Assembly: GCA_964651475.1 (NCBI GenBank)
Contig: CAZYXV010000017.1
Span: 1 to 64,000 of the forward strand
Length of the DNA: 64,000 nt
Source of the DNA: JBGSMF01 sp964651475
GTDB lineage: Bacteria; Chloroflexota; Anaerolineae; Fen-1058
Direction of reading: 5' to 3'
Below the pieces are notes generated by a model, which saw nothing but the letters and a program-made list of their open reading frames with translations, was not told the DNA's origin and did not search any database. Below are positions 28,971-36,885 of this stretch, one piece after another. A program made the translations under genes and the position numbers. Each line of letters begins with the position of its first letter. Positions within the stretch are counted from its first letter, which is position 1.

Positions 28971-30305
28971 ATGTCTGATTTTCCCCTTGATCCGCAAACT
29001 GCCGAAGCGTGGCGCGCTGAGGAAAAAGCGCACGTGCTCCATACGTGGTGCATCCAATCGCAGTGGAACGCGCCCACGGTTGTGGGCGGCCAGGGCGCGT
29101 GGTTCTGGGACGATCAGGGACGCCGCTATCTGGACATGAGCGCGCAGGCCGAATGTAATCACCTGGGGCACAATCACCCGGCCATTATTCAGGCCATCAA
29201 GCGGCAAGTGGATGACGTGTGTTTTGTCACCAGCGGGTGGGGCAGCCGCCCGCGCGCCCAATTGGCGGCCAAACTGGTCGCGCGCGCGCAGCTCTCGAAG
29301 GTGTTTTTCACGTTAGGCGGTGCCGAAGCGAACGAGAACGCGATCAAGATGGCGCGTTGGGCCACGGGCCGCTTCAAGGTCGTCACGCGCCATCGCTCGT
29401 ATCACGGCGCCACGTCTGGCGCGATGGAACTGTCTGGCGATAATCGGGGCTGGAATTATGCGCCCGGCATGCCGGGCGTCGTGCACGCGCTGCCGCCTTA
29501 TTGTTACCGCTGCCCGCTCGGACTGGCCTACCCGGCGTGCGATGTTCGCTGCGCCCGGCACGTGGCAGAGTTGATCGAGTGGGAAGGCCCGCACACGGTG
29601 GCGGCTGTGCTGGTCGAGCCGGCCGCCGGCACCAACGGCGTCAGCGCGCCGCCCGAATACTGGCCGCGCTTGCGCCAGGTGTGTGATGCGTATGACGTGC
29701 TGTTGATCGCCGACGAGGTGATGTCTGGTTTTGGGCGCACCGGCGCGTGGTTCAGCTGGCAGCGCAGTGGCGGAGCGCCGGATATGATGACGCTGGCCAA
29801 AGGCCTGACCGGCGCGCACTTGCCGCTGGGCGCCGTGGTCGTGAACGAGCGCGTGGCTGACTATTTTGAAGAGCACGTGCTGGAAACCGGCCTGACGTAT
29901 AGCGGCCACCCGGTGAGTTGCGCGGCGGGACTGGCGGCGGTGGAAACCTACGAACGCGAAGGATTGATCGAGCGGAGCCGAGAGTTGGGGGCGTGGATGC
30001 ACGGCCAGCTGGCCGAGATGGCCGAGGGCCATCCGTGCATAGGCGACGTGCGAGGGGAGGGGTTGTTTGCGCAGGTCGAGCTGGTCAAGCATCGCGCCAC
30101 GCGCGAACCGCTGGCGGCCTGGCCCCAGATGCCCCCCTCGCTCAAAAAGCTGGTTGCCGAAGGGCGCAAACGCGGGGTCAATTTTGCCGCGCGCGGCAAC
30201 CTGATCATTATCTGCCCGCCGCTGATTATTGGGCAAAGCGACCTGGCGATGGCCTTGGGCGTGCTCGACGATTTGCTGGGCGGGATAGATAAAGAATTGG
30301 AATGA
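28971..30305 (+). CDS. Class III PLP-dependent aminotransferase
   Basis: A 444-residue cytosolic enzyme of fold type I, class III (the omega-amino acid/beta-alanine-pyruvate or 4-aminobutyrate aminotransferase group). Visible: SGAEAN-like cofactor loop GGAEANENAIKMAR (about 113-126), HRSYHG (about 142), the conserved Asp in LLIADEVMSGFGRTG (about 245-259), and the PLP-binding Lys in MMTLAKGLTGAHLPLGAV (about 276). The ATG at 28971 has GAGG 9 bases upstream; an in-frame upstream start is less likely. It is directly followed (6 bases) by an aldehyde dehydrogenase, so I infer conversion of an omega-amino acid to a semialdehyde that is then oxidised. The exact substrate is unknown. A TATAAT at 28935-28940 may be the -10 of its promoter. 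Confidence 0.9.
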   Translation: MSDFPLDPQTAEAWRAEEKAHVLHTWCIQSQWNAPTVVGGQGAWFWDDQGRRYLDMSAQAECNHLGHNHPAIIQAIKRQVDDVCFVTSGWGSRPRAQLAAKLVARAQLSKVFFTLGGAEANENAIKMARWATGRFKVVTRHRSYHGATSGAMELSGDNRGWNYAPGMPGVVHALPPYCYRCPLGLAYPACDVRCARHVAELIEWEGPHTVAAVLVEPAAGTNGVSAPPEYWPRLRQVCDAYDVLLIADEVMSGFGRTGAWFSWQRSGGAPDMMTLAKGLTGAHLPLGAVVVNERVADYFEEHVLETGLTYSGHPVSCAAGLAAVETYEREGLIERSRELGAWMHGQLAEMAEGHPCIGDVRGEGLFAQVELVKHRATREPLAAWPQMPPSLKKLVAEGRKRGVNFAARGNLIIICPPLIIGQSDLAMALGVLDDLLGGIDKELE

Positions 30306-30311
30306 TGTCAC

Positions 30312-31952
30312 ATGGCAATCGGGAAAACGTCTGCCTGCAAGATCAAGCCCCCTAAAGCGGCGGTCAAAAAGGCCGCATCCAAGAAATTAAAAATCACGTA
30401 TGCCACGCTGGGTATGCCCAGTTCCGAGTTGCACGACCGCTTCGACCAGGCTTTGGAGCGCGTGAAAGGCCGGTTGGGGCAAACGCATCCCATGTTCATT
30501 GGCGGGCGGCCCGTGCTGAGCGACGAGACGTACCCGGACCACAGCCCCATCAATCACGATTGGATATTGGGCGCTTTTCAAAAGGGCGCGGCCCGGCATG
30601 CGCACCATGCGCTGGCGGCGGCGCGCGAGGCCGCTTTGGCGTGGAGCGCCACACCGTGGAGAGAGCGCGTCAGGCTTGTGCGTCAGGTGGCCGCCCTGCT
30701 GGAAAAGCGCATCTACGACCTGAGCGCCTTGTTGAGTTTGGAGGTGGGCAAGAACCGGCTGGAAGCTATCGGCGACGTGCAGGAAACAGCCGACGCGATT
30801 TATTATTATTGCGAGCAGATGAAGGCGAACGGCGGCTTTATCAAGCCGATGGGCAGGGAATCGCCCAGGCACTTGAACCTGAGTGTGCTGCGTCCCTATG
30901 GCGTGTGGGTGGTGATCAGCCCGTTCAATTTCCCGTTCTCGTTGGCGGGGGGGCCGGTGGGCGCGGCTTTGCTGACCGGCAATACGGTGGTGTTTAAACC
31001 GGCGAGCGATACGCCGTATGCCGGGATGGAACTGGCGCGTTGCTTCTTGGATGCCGGCTTGCCGGAGGGCGTGTTTAATTTTATCACCGGCCCCGGCGGC
31101 ACACTCGGACAGGCTCTGATCACCAGCCCCGACGTGGATGGCCTGACGTTCATCGGCAGCTATGACGTGGGCACGCACGTTTATTGCACGTTTACAGGCT
31201 GCGCGGCGGGGCGCTATCCGCGCCCCTGCATCGTCGAAATGAGCGGCAAAAATCCGGCCGTCATCAGCCGCCAGGCCGACCTGAATAGCGCGGCGATGGG
31301 GGTGATGCGCAGCGCGTTTGGGCTGCAAGGCCAAAAGTGCAGCGCGTGCTCGCGCATCCTGGTCGAACGCCCGGTCAAAGAGGCCTTTACTCAAAAGCTG
31401 GTGGAGATGGTCGAACACATGCGCATCGGCGATCCTACGCAGCGCGACGTATGGCTGGGGCCGGTCATCAACCAAAAAGCCTATGCAGAGTATATGGACT
31501 ATTGCGAGGAACTTTCACACGCTGGTAAAATTTTGATCGGAGGGCGCTATCTGACTGACGGCGAGTTGAACAAGGGCTATTTTTGCGCGCCGACGATCGT
31601 GGACGATTTGCCGCTGGATCACCCTTTGTGGAAGAAGGAAATGTTTTTGCCCATCACGGCCATAGCGGCGTTGGATAGCCTGGAAGACGCTATGCGCTAT
31701 GCCAACGACACAGAGTATGGCTTGACGGCGGGCTTTTATAGCTCTGACCCGGCCGAGATAGAGTGGTTTTTCGATAACATTCAGGCCGGTGTGACCTATG
31801 TCAATCGCCAGGCCGGCGCGACGACGGGCGCCTGGCCCGGCTATCAACCGTTCGGCGGGTGGAAAGGCTCTGGCAGCACCGGCAAGGCCGGGGGCGGCTT
31901 GTATTATTTGCAGCAATACATGCACGAACAGAGCCGAACCGTCATCAAATAA
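30312..31952 (+). CDS. NAD(P)-dependent aldehyde dehydrogenase (1-pyrroline-5-carboxylate dehydrogenase-like)
   Basis: A 546-residue aldehyde dehydrogenase. The catalytic Glu lies in CIVEMSGKNPAVI and the nucleophilic Cys in FGLQGQKCSACSRILVE (about residue 340); the cofactor site is VISPFNFPFSLAGGPVGAALL with the Lys of TVVFKPASDTPYAG. GQKCSACSR and the YYY segment resemble 1-pyrroline-5-carboxylate dehydrogenases more than generic ones. A Lys-rich N-terminal extension (residues 1-27) is unusual. It is coupled to the aminotransferase, so it probably oxidises the semialdehyde made there to a carboxylic acid. It is followed by an 84-base inverted-repeat element and a hydrolase gene. The substrate call is inference from neighbours. 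Confidence 0.88.
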   Translation: MAIGKTSACKIKPPKAAVKKAASKKLKITYATLGMPSSELHDRFDQALERVKGRLGQTHPMFIGGRPVLSDETYPDHSPINHDWILGAFQKGAARHAHHALAAAREAALAWSATPWRERVRLVRQVAALLEKRIYDLSALLSLEVGKNRLEAIGDVQETADAIYYYCEQMKANGGFIKPMGRESPRHLNLSVLRPYGVWVVISPFNFPFSLAGGPVGAALLTGNTVVFKPASDTPYAGMELARCFLDAGLPEGVFNFITGPGGTLGQALITSPDVDGLTFIGSYDVGTHVYCTFTGCAAGRYPRPCIVEMSGKNPAVISRQADLNSAAMGVMRSAFGLQGQKCSACSRILVERPVKEAFTQKLVEMVEHMRIGDPTQRDVWLGPVINQKAYAEYMDYCEELSHAGKILIGGRYLTDGELNKGYFCAPTIVDDLPLDHPLWKKEMFLPITAIAALDSLEDAMRYANDTEYGLTAGFYSSDPAEIEWFFDNIQAGVTYVNRQAGATTGAWPGYQPFGGWKGSGSTGKAGGGLYYLQQYMHEQSRTVIK

Positions 31953-31953
31953 A

Positions 31954-32045
31954 GCCATTGTAACTACCCAGCCGCGCTCACCGCGCCGGGGACGGCGCGG
32001 CCAGTAACGCCCGCCGAGGACGGCGGGCTGAGCAGTTACAAGCCA
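31954..32045. mobile_element. Short palindromic MITE/REP-like element with two GC hairpins
   Basis: The outer inverted repeats TTGTAACT (31958-31965) and AGTTACAA (32034-32041) enclose two perfect 8-bp hairpins with tetraloops: CCGCGCCG-GGGA-CGGCGCGG (31981-32000) and GCCCGCCG-AGGA-CGGCGGGC (32009-32028). GCCA occurs directly on both sides (31954-31957 and 32042-32045), a possible 4-bp target duplication. If transcribed it folds into a three-way junction between the dehydrogenase and hydrolase genes and may damp read-through. Confidence 0.55.
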
Positions 32046-32077
32046 TCATCAAAAAAACAAGCGAGGCGAAGAGAGAC

Positions 32078-32824
32078 ATGAATGACTTGCCTGACCTCAA
32101 GGGGCTAGTGTTTGAAAGTTTTGGATGCCGCTTGCTCGGGGCGCTGTACTGCGCTGGCGGACCCGGCCTACACCCTACCGCCGTGCTGTTGCACGGCGTC
32201 CCCGGCCTGGAAAAGAACACTGATCTGGCGTATGCTTTGCAAGAAGAGGGATGGAACACGTTGATTTTTCATTATCGCGGCTGCTGGGGCAGCGAGGGCG
32301 ATTATACCATGGCGGGTATGCCAGACGACGTGTGCGAGGCCGTGCAACACGTGACGTGCGGGCGATACCCGGTTGACCCCCAGCGTATCGCCGTCATCGG
32401 TCACGGCCTGGGGGGATGGGCGGCGCTCGTGGCAGCCAGCCGCGAGCACAGCGTGCGGGCCGTCGTCACGTTGAGCGGCGTGGTCAATACGCGCACGGCC
32501 TTGATTTCGGAACAGGCTACCGATGGGTGGGTGCATTTTTTGCGCGGCGCGATCAGCCGGGGACTGCAGAGCCAGTGGCGCGCGTTGGGTGCGATGTATA
32601 ACCCGGTGGATTTGATCGCCGATATCGAGCCTCGTCCCATGCTCATCATTCACGGCACGGCCGATACCGTCGTACCGCCCAGCCAGGCGTTGGAATTCAA
32701 GCAATGCGCCAGCGAAGACGCCGAGTTGTTCTTGATTGAAGGCGCTGATCACGGCTACGTGGGATATCGCCGGCAACTGGCCGTCAAGGTTGTTTCGTGG
32801 CTCAACAAGAATTTGCAATCATGA
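32078..32824 (+). CDS. Alpha/beta hydrolase (dienelactone hydrolase/peptidase S9-like)
   Basis: A 248-residue single-domain cytosolic hydrolase. Oxyanion strand AVLLHGVPG (about 29-37), nucleophile position GHGLGGWAA (about 108-116), acid in MLIIHGTADTVVPPSQA (about 188-204), and catalytic His in LIEGADHGYVGYR (about 225). The elbow reads G-H-G-L-G-G, with Gly where Ser is expected (GxSxG), so the protein may lack the serine nucleophile or use another residue; this deserves checking. GAGAG precedes the ATG. The end overlaps the first possible start of the CoA-transferase subunit, so it is part of that operon. The substrate is unknown. Confidence 0.8.
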   Translation: MNDLPDLKGLVFESFGCRLLGALYCAGGPGLHPTAVLLHGVPGLEKNTDLAYALQEEGWNTLIFHYRGCWGSEGDYTMAGMPDDVCEAVQHVTCGRYPVDPQRIAVIGHGLGGWAALVAASREHSVRAVVTLSGVVNTRTALISEQATDGWVHFLRGAISRGLQSQWRALGAMYNPVDLIADIEPRPMLIIHGTADTVVPPSQALEFKQCASEDAELFLIEGADHGYVGYRRQLAVKVVSWLNKNLQS

Positions 32825-32835
32825 GGATACCAGAT

Positions 32836-33741
32836 ATGACTAAAGTAATGACTCTTTCTGATGCTATTGCCCAATTTGTCCACGATGGCGATTGCGTGTA
32901 CGCCGCCGGGTTCACGCACCTCATCCCGTTTGGGGCGGCGCACGAGATCATCCGCCAGCGCAAGCGCGATCTGATCCTGGCGCGCGCCACGCCCGACTTG
33001 ATTTACGATACGATGGTGGCGGCCGGCTGCGCCCGCAAGCTCATCTTTTCGTGGGCGGGCAACCCGGGGGTGGGCATGCTGCGCCCTGTGCGCAAAGCGA
33101 TCGAATCCGGCCAGGTGGAGATTGAAGAATACGGCCATTTTGCCACCATCACGCGCCTGACGGCCGGCGCGGCGGGTTTGCCCTTTTTGCCGATGAAATC
33201 CACCGCGCTGCGCGACTTGCCCGCCGCCAACCCGCAATACAAGACGGTCAAGTGCCCCTACACCGGCGAAGAGTTGACCACCGTCCCGGCGCTCAATCCC
33301 GACGTAGCCATTGTCCACGTCCAACGCGCCGATAGCAGGGGCAACGCGCAAATCTGGGGCATCATCGGCGAGCAGAAAGAGGCCGCCTTTGCCGCCAGCC
33401 GCGTGATCGTGACGTGCGAAGAGCTTGTGGACGAGAGCGTGATTCGCGGCGATCCCAATCGCACCATCATCCCCGATTTCGTGGTGAGCGCCGTGTGCCA
33501 GGTGCCGTATTGCTGCCATCCCTCGTATGCGCAAGGGTATTACGACCGCGATAATCCATTCTACATCGAGTGGGACAAAATCACGTCCGACGAAACGGCG
33601 ACCCAAAAGTGGCTGGACGAATGGGTGTACGGCGTCGAGGATCGCAACGAGTATTGGCAAAAGCTGGGTGAAGAAGCGCACAAGCGATTGGCGGTTGCGC
33701 CCAGGTACAGCCAGCCGGTGAATTACGGGAGTTTTGATTAA
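32836..33741 (+). CDS. CoA-transferase subunit A family protein
   Basis: A 301-residue member of CoA-transferase family I, alpha-subunit type (glutaconate CoA-transferase/3-oxoacid CoA-transferase group). It begins MTKVMTLSDAIAQFVHDGDC, the usual family start; family features include GFTHLIPFGAAHEII and the RADSRGNAQI segment. AGGA lies 9 bases before this ATG; an ATG at 32821 overlapping the hydrolase stop would add five residues. It transfers CoA between carboxylic acids together with the beta subunit encoded at 34745, from which it is separated by an inserted two-gene AbiEii-type module. This fits activation of the acid produced by the upstream aminotransferase/dehydrogenase pair. Confidence 0.87.
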   Translation: MTKVMTLSDAIAQFVHDGDCVYAAGFTHLIPFGAAHEIIRQRKRDLILARATPDLIYDTMVAAGCARKLIFSWAGNPGVGMLRPVRKAIESGQVEIEEYGHFATITRLTAGAAGLPFLPMKSTALRDLPAANPQYKTVKCPYTGEELTTVPALNPDVAIVHVQRADSRGNAQIWGIIGEQKEAAFAASRVIVTCEELVDESVIRGDPNRTIIPDFVVSAVCQVPYCCHPSYAQGYYDRDNPFYIEWDKITSDETATQKWLDEWVYGVEDRNEYWQKLGEEAHKRLAVAPRYSQPVNYGSFD

Positions 33742-33744
33742 GGC

Positions 33745-34071
33745 GTGAAACTTAAAACGTCAAACGTGAAGCGTGAATTGCCCGAATCCACCGCTTGGCT
33801 GTTCCCGGAATACGAGTTTGGCCGGATGGATGATGAAGGCTACGCCAACGTGATTATCGAGCGCATCCTGGAACACGGGACGTGGGATGAGCTTCGCTGG
33901 TTGTTTGCGCGTTACGGTCGCAAGCGTGTGACCGCGTGGGTGCGTCAGTATGGGTATCGTGGGCTATCGCCTCATGCTTTCAACTATTGGCGATGGGTGT
34001 TGGGAGTTAAACGATTCAAGTTGCCGCCGTGGGGGCGTGTCAAGCCAATATTTTGGGATCAGCCGAGATGA
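33745..34071 (+). CDS. DUF6922-type small protein, probable antitoxin partner
   Basis: A 108-residue protein, GTG start, three bases after the CoA-transferase stop. The core WLFPEYEFGRMDDEGYANVI, with LEHGTWDELRWLFARYG and a C-terminal SPHAFNYWRWVLG, fits the small alpha-helical proteins (DUF6922-like) that precede nucleotidyltransferase AbiEii-type genes. Its TGA overlaps the ATG of the next gene (ATGA), so the two are translationally coupled, as expected for a type IV-like toxin-antitoxin pair. In AbiE systems the first gene autorepresses. I infer the antitoxin role from position and size; no clear winged helix is visible, and the N-terminal residues are weakly supported because the GTG has no strong Shine-Dalgarno. 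Confidence 0.7.
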   Translation: MKLKTSNVKRELPESTAWLFPEYEFGRMDDEGYANVIIERILEHGTWDELRWLFARYGRKRVTAWVRQYGYRGLSPHAFNYWRWVLGVKRFKLPPWGRVKPIFWDQPR

Positions 34072-34748
34072 GTTGTCACTTTGAAGCGATCACGCCCGAG
34101 GCGCGACGCGCTTTGACGTTTCTCGCCCGACAGCCGTTTATCCGGCGTTTCTATCTGGGCGGCGGCACGGCGCTGGCGCTTCAACTGGGGCACCGAGTCT
34201 CGTATGACCTGGATTTCTTTTCGTGGGAAGACAAGCTGGAATTGGCCCAGCGCGCCGAGATTGCCGCCGCGCTGCACGAATCTGGCGAAGCAGAGATCGG
34301 GACAGCCAGGGATGTGATGATCTTTGCTGCACTGATGAACGTCAAGGCTAGCTTTATTTATCAACACCATCCATTGCTCGAACCTACACTTGAATTTGAG
34401 GGCATCCGGCTGGCTTCTATCACCGACATTGGGTTGATGAAGCTGGCGGCAATCAATGACCGGGGGACGCGCCGCGATTTTTTAGACCTGTATTGCATGC
34501 GCGGCGTTGCGCCGTTAGACAAATTAATAGAACTCGCGCCAAAAAAATATTACGACCGACCCGGCTTTACGGTGATTGCTGCGCGTGCACTGTGCTACTT
34601 TGAAGATGCTGAAAAGGATGCGCGGCCATTGACCATGCTCAAGCGGGTGCGCTGGGGTGACGTGAAAAGATATTGCATTCAAGGCGCGCGCCGGTTGACA
34701 GAACGTAATATTGGATTAAAAATTTCTAAGAGGAAGCGAACAAAATGA
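34068..34748 (+). CDS. Nucleotidyltransferase AbiEii/AbiGii-like toxin
   Basis: A 226-residue protein starting at the ATG at 34068. The nucleotidyltransferase signature YLGGGTALALQLGHRVSYDL (about 26-45) continues DFFSW, giving the GG...D-L-D-F arrangement of AbiEii (DNA polymerase beta-like fold). The later DIGLMKLAAINDRGTRRDFLDLYCM (about 118-142) is the conserved K...RDFxDLY block. Such enzymes modify RNA acceptor ends or proteins and act in toxin-antitoxin and phage abortive infection. The C-terminus is very basic. Its stop overlaps the ATG of the CoA-transferase beta subunit, so it lies inside a metabolic operon with coupling on both sides. Confidence 0.82.
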   Translation: MSCHFEAITPEARRALTFLARQPFIRRFYLGGGTALALQLGHRVSYDLDFFSWEDKLELAQRAEIAAALHESGEAEIGTARDVMIFAALMNVKASFIYQHHPLLEPTLEFEGIRLASITDIGLMKLAAINDRGTRRDFLDLYCMRGVAPLDKLIELAPKKYYDRPGFTVIAARALCYFEDAEKDARPLTMLKRVRWGDVKRYCIQGARRLTERNIGLKISKRKRTK

Positions 34749-35515
34749 CAAATTATACCTCGACCGAAATGATGGTCGTCACCGCGGCGCGCTTGCTGCG
34801 CGATGGCGACGTGGTGTTCGTGGGCATTGGCCTGCCCAACCTGGCGTGCAATCTGGCGCTGCGCACGCACGCGCCCGCCATTACGATGATTTACGAGGCG
34901 GGCGTGATTGGCGCGCAGCCCAGGCGTTTGCCGCTTTCCATTGGCGATCCGACGCTGGTTTCCGGCGCGGCGGGGATTTGCTCGATGTACGAAATTTTTT
35001 CGTTCTATCTCCAACGCGGCAAGATTGACGTGGGCTTTTTGGGCGGCGCGCAGATTGACAGGTATGGCAATATCAACGCCACCGTCATCGGCCCGTACCA
35101 CAAGCCCAAGGTGCGCCTGCCCGGCGCGGGCGGCTCGGCGGAAATGGCTGCCTGGGCCAATCGCTGCTACCTCATCACGCCGCACCAGATTCGCCGCTTT
35201 CCCGAAAAGTGCGATTTTGCCACGTCGGTGGGATTTTTGGGCGGGCGCGCCGAGCGTGTGGCCTCCGGTGTGCGCGGAGGGGGACCGCTGGCGGCGGTGA
35301 CGGATTTGGGCGTTTTGGAGCCGGACGAAAACGGCGAGCTGGTGCTCACTCACCTGCACCCCGGCGCCAAGGTTGAGGATGCCATCAAGAACACTGGCTG
35401 GCCGCTCAAGGTGGCCGCCAGCCTCAAGACGACCGAGCCGCCCACGGCGGAAGAAGTGCGCCTGCTGCGCGAGGAGCTCGACCCGCAGGGGATTTATCTC
35501 AAGAGCAAGGGATGA
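34745..35515 (+). CDS. CoA-transferase subunit B family protein
   Basis: A 256-residue beta-type subunit of CoA-transferase family I. It opens with STEMMVVTAARLLRDGDVVF and VGIGLPNLACNLALRTHAP, then IYEAGVIGAQPRRLPLSIGD. The catalytic Glu is probably the E of IYEAGVIG (about residue 56), analogous to the E...G.G motif of glutaconate CoA-transferase beta; the GGAQIDRYGNIN segment is family-typical. The ATG overlaps the AbiEii stop codon (ATGA). It should pair with the alpha subunit at 32836. The lack of any gap suggests the AbiEii module was captured precisely, or the operon was re-sewn, without destroying coupling. Confidence 0.87.
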   Translation: MTNYTSTEMMVVTAARLLRDGDVVFVGIGLPNLACNLALRTHAPAITMIYEAGVIGAQPRRLPLSIGDPTLVSGAAGICSMYEIFSFYLQRGKIDVGFLGGAQIDRYGNINATVIGPYHKPKVRLPGAGGSAEMAAWANRCYLITPHQIRRFPEKCDFATSVGFLGGRAERVASGVRGGGPLAAVTDLGVLEPDENGELVLTHLHPGAKVEDAIKNTGWPLKVAASLKTTEPPTAEEVRLLREELDPQGIYLKSKG

Positions 35516-35787
35516 AATGGGATAATTGGCCTTGATCATCGTTTCGGCCATTTTTACCGCAAGATGCACAAGTCGCCGAGTTTTCAATCTTGTCGGGTAG
35601 ATTCCTCGCGGCTTGCCGCGTAATGAATTTTCGCTTATGATGGTGCATGAGCAAATTACTTTTTGATTTTCCTCTGCGTTCTCCGCGTCTCTGCTGTGCA
35701 CTAGCGCCGTGTGGCCCACAGGATGACCGACGCCTGAAGGCTGAATGCTGAACGCTGACTGCTGACTGCGATTTCTAGCGAGGTAGT
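35516..35787. other. Intergenic spacer with simple GCTGA-type repeats
   Basis: 272 bases with no credible gene. It contains imperfect tandem CTGAA/CTGACTG units at about 35733-35768 and a CTCTGCGTTCTCCGCGTCTCTG-like stretch (35672-35695), which I recognise as common dispersed sequence in environmental Chloroflexota assemblies. GAGGTAG at the end is the ribosome-binding site of the next gene. Confidence 0.4.
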
Positions 35788-36876
35788 ATGTCAACCCAAT
35801 TACCCTTTATCCGCATCAAAGGTACACACAAAGAAATCGGTCTGGCAATAGGCCAGGAAATGAGCGCCGCCATACGCGGTCAAATCGAAGCGTATCACGC
35901 CATGATGCCCCAGGCTGAAGAGGTTGGCCTGACGTGGTCGCAGGCGGTGCTCCAGGCGCGCAAGTATCTGCCGTTTTCCGAAGAGTTTTATCCCCAATAC
36001 GCGGAAGAGATGCGCGGCATTGCCGAAGGCGCGGGGGTGGACTTTGACGACGTCAACACGCTCAATTGCCTGGAGGCCGTGGCCTCGGACGCGCTGCACC
36101 TGCGGTGCACCAGCCTGGCGGCCGGGCCAGAAGTGACCGAAAGCGGCAGCGGCGTATTTGTGGCGCACAATGAAGATTGGATGCCAGCCGATTTGCCGTT
36201 CGTGTACGTCGTCCAGGCCGAACCCGACGACGAGCCGGCCTTTTTGGGCGTGGCGTATGGGGTGCTGTTGCCTAACCTGGGCTTTAATGCGGCCGGTATT
36301 GCGCACGTGGCCGATTCGGTGTATCCGAATGACGTGCGGCTGGGTATCCCGCGCATCATTGTCACCCGCGCCATCTTGGGCGCGCGCACTCTGGGACAGG
36401 CCATCCAGGCCGCGCTGCACAAGCGCCGCGCCGCCGGCTATAATCACCTGATCGCCGATCAGAGCGGCGAGATTTACAACGTCGAGGTGTCGGCCACCGC
36501 GTTCGAAGCGATGTACGCCGCCGAACATTGGACGGCGCACACCAATCATTATCTCTCGCCCGTGATGCGCGCGCTCGAAGAGTCGCCCGAGTTGTTGACC
36601 AACTCGCGCGTGCGTTACAATCGCGCCCGCCACCTGATGCAGGGGCGGCTGGGCAAGCTGGCCGAAACTGATTTTGAGACGATCCTCTCGGATCACGTCA
36701 ATCATCCCAGCGGCATTTGCAGCCACAATGAAGCCTGCGCCTCGCCGTTCGATTGTTCGGTGACCATTATATCGCTGATCATTGATATGGCCGCGCGCAC
36801 GTTGCGAGTGTGCTGGGGCAGCCCGTGCCAGTCGGCTTTGCGCGGCGGCTGGCAAAAGTTTCAACTCAAACCTTGA
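35788..36876 (+). CDS. C45-family N-terminal nucleophile hydrolase (acyl-CoA:6-APA acyltransferase-like)
   Basis: A 362-residue protein of the peptidase C45/isopenicillin N acyltransferase-like family. Family features: FIRIKGTHKEIGLAIGQEM at the start, GIAEGAGVDFDDVNTLNCLE (about 83-102), and the probable autoprocessing nucleophile Cys in LHLRCTSLAA (about residue 111), followed by GVFVAHNEDWMPADLP (about 126-141), where N and D line the active site. These enzymes cleave or transfer amide-linked acyl groups. GAGGTAG precedes the ATG. It runs into the SH3 lipoprotein gene 10 bases later and completes a run of amide- and carboxylate-processing genes, so a role in releasing an amino acid or lactam substrate is possible. 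Confidence 0.83.
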   Translation: MSTQLPFIRIKGTHKEIGLAIGQEMSAAIRGQIEAYHAMMPQAEEVGLTWSQAVLQARKYLPFSEEFYPQYAEEMRGIAEGAGVDFDDVNTLNCLEAVASDALHLRCTSLAAGPEVTESGSGVFVAHNEDWMPADLPFVYVVQAEPDDEPAFLGVAYGVLLPNLGFNAAGIAHVADSVYPNDVRLGIPRIIVTRAILGARTLGQAIQAALHKRRAAGYNHLIADQSGEIYNVEVSATAFEAMYAAEHWTAHTNHYLSPVMRALEESPELLTNSRVRYNRARHLMQGRLGKLAETDFETILSDHVNHPSGICSHNEACASPFDCSVTIISLIIDMAARTLRVCWGSPCQSALRGGWQKFQLKP

Positions 36877-36885
36877 GAGGTGTCT

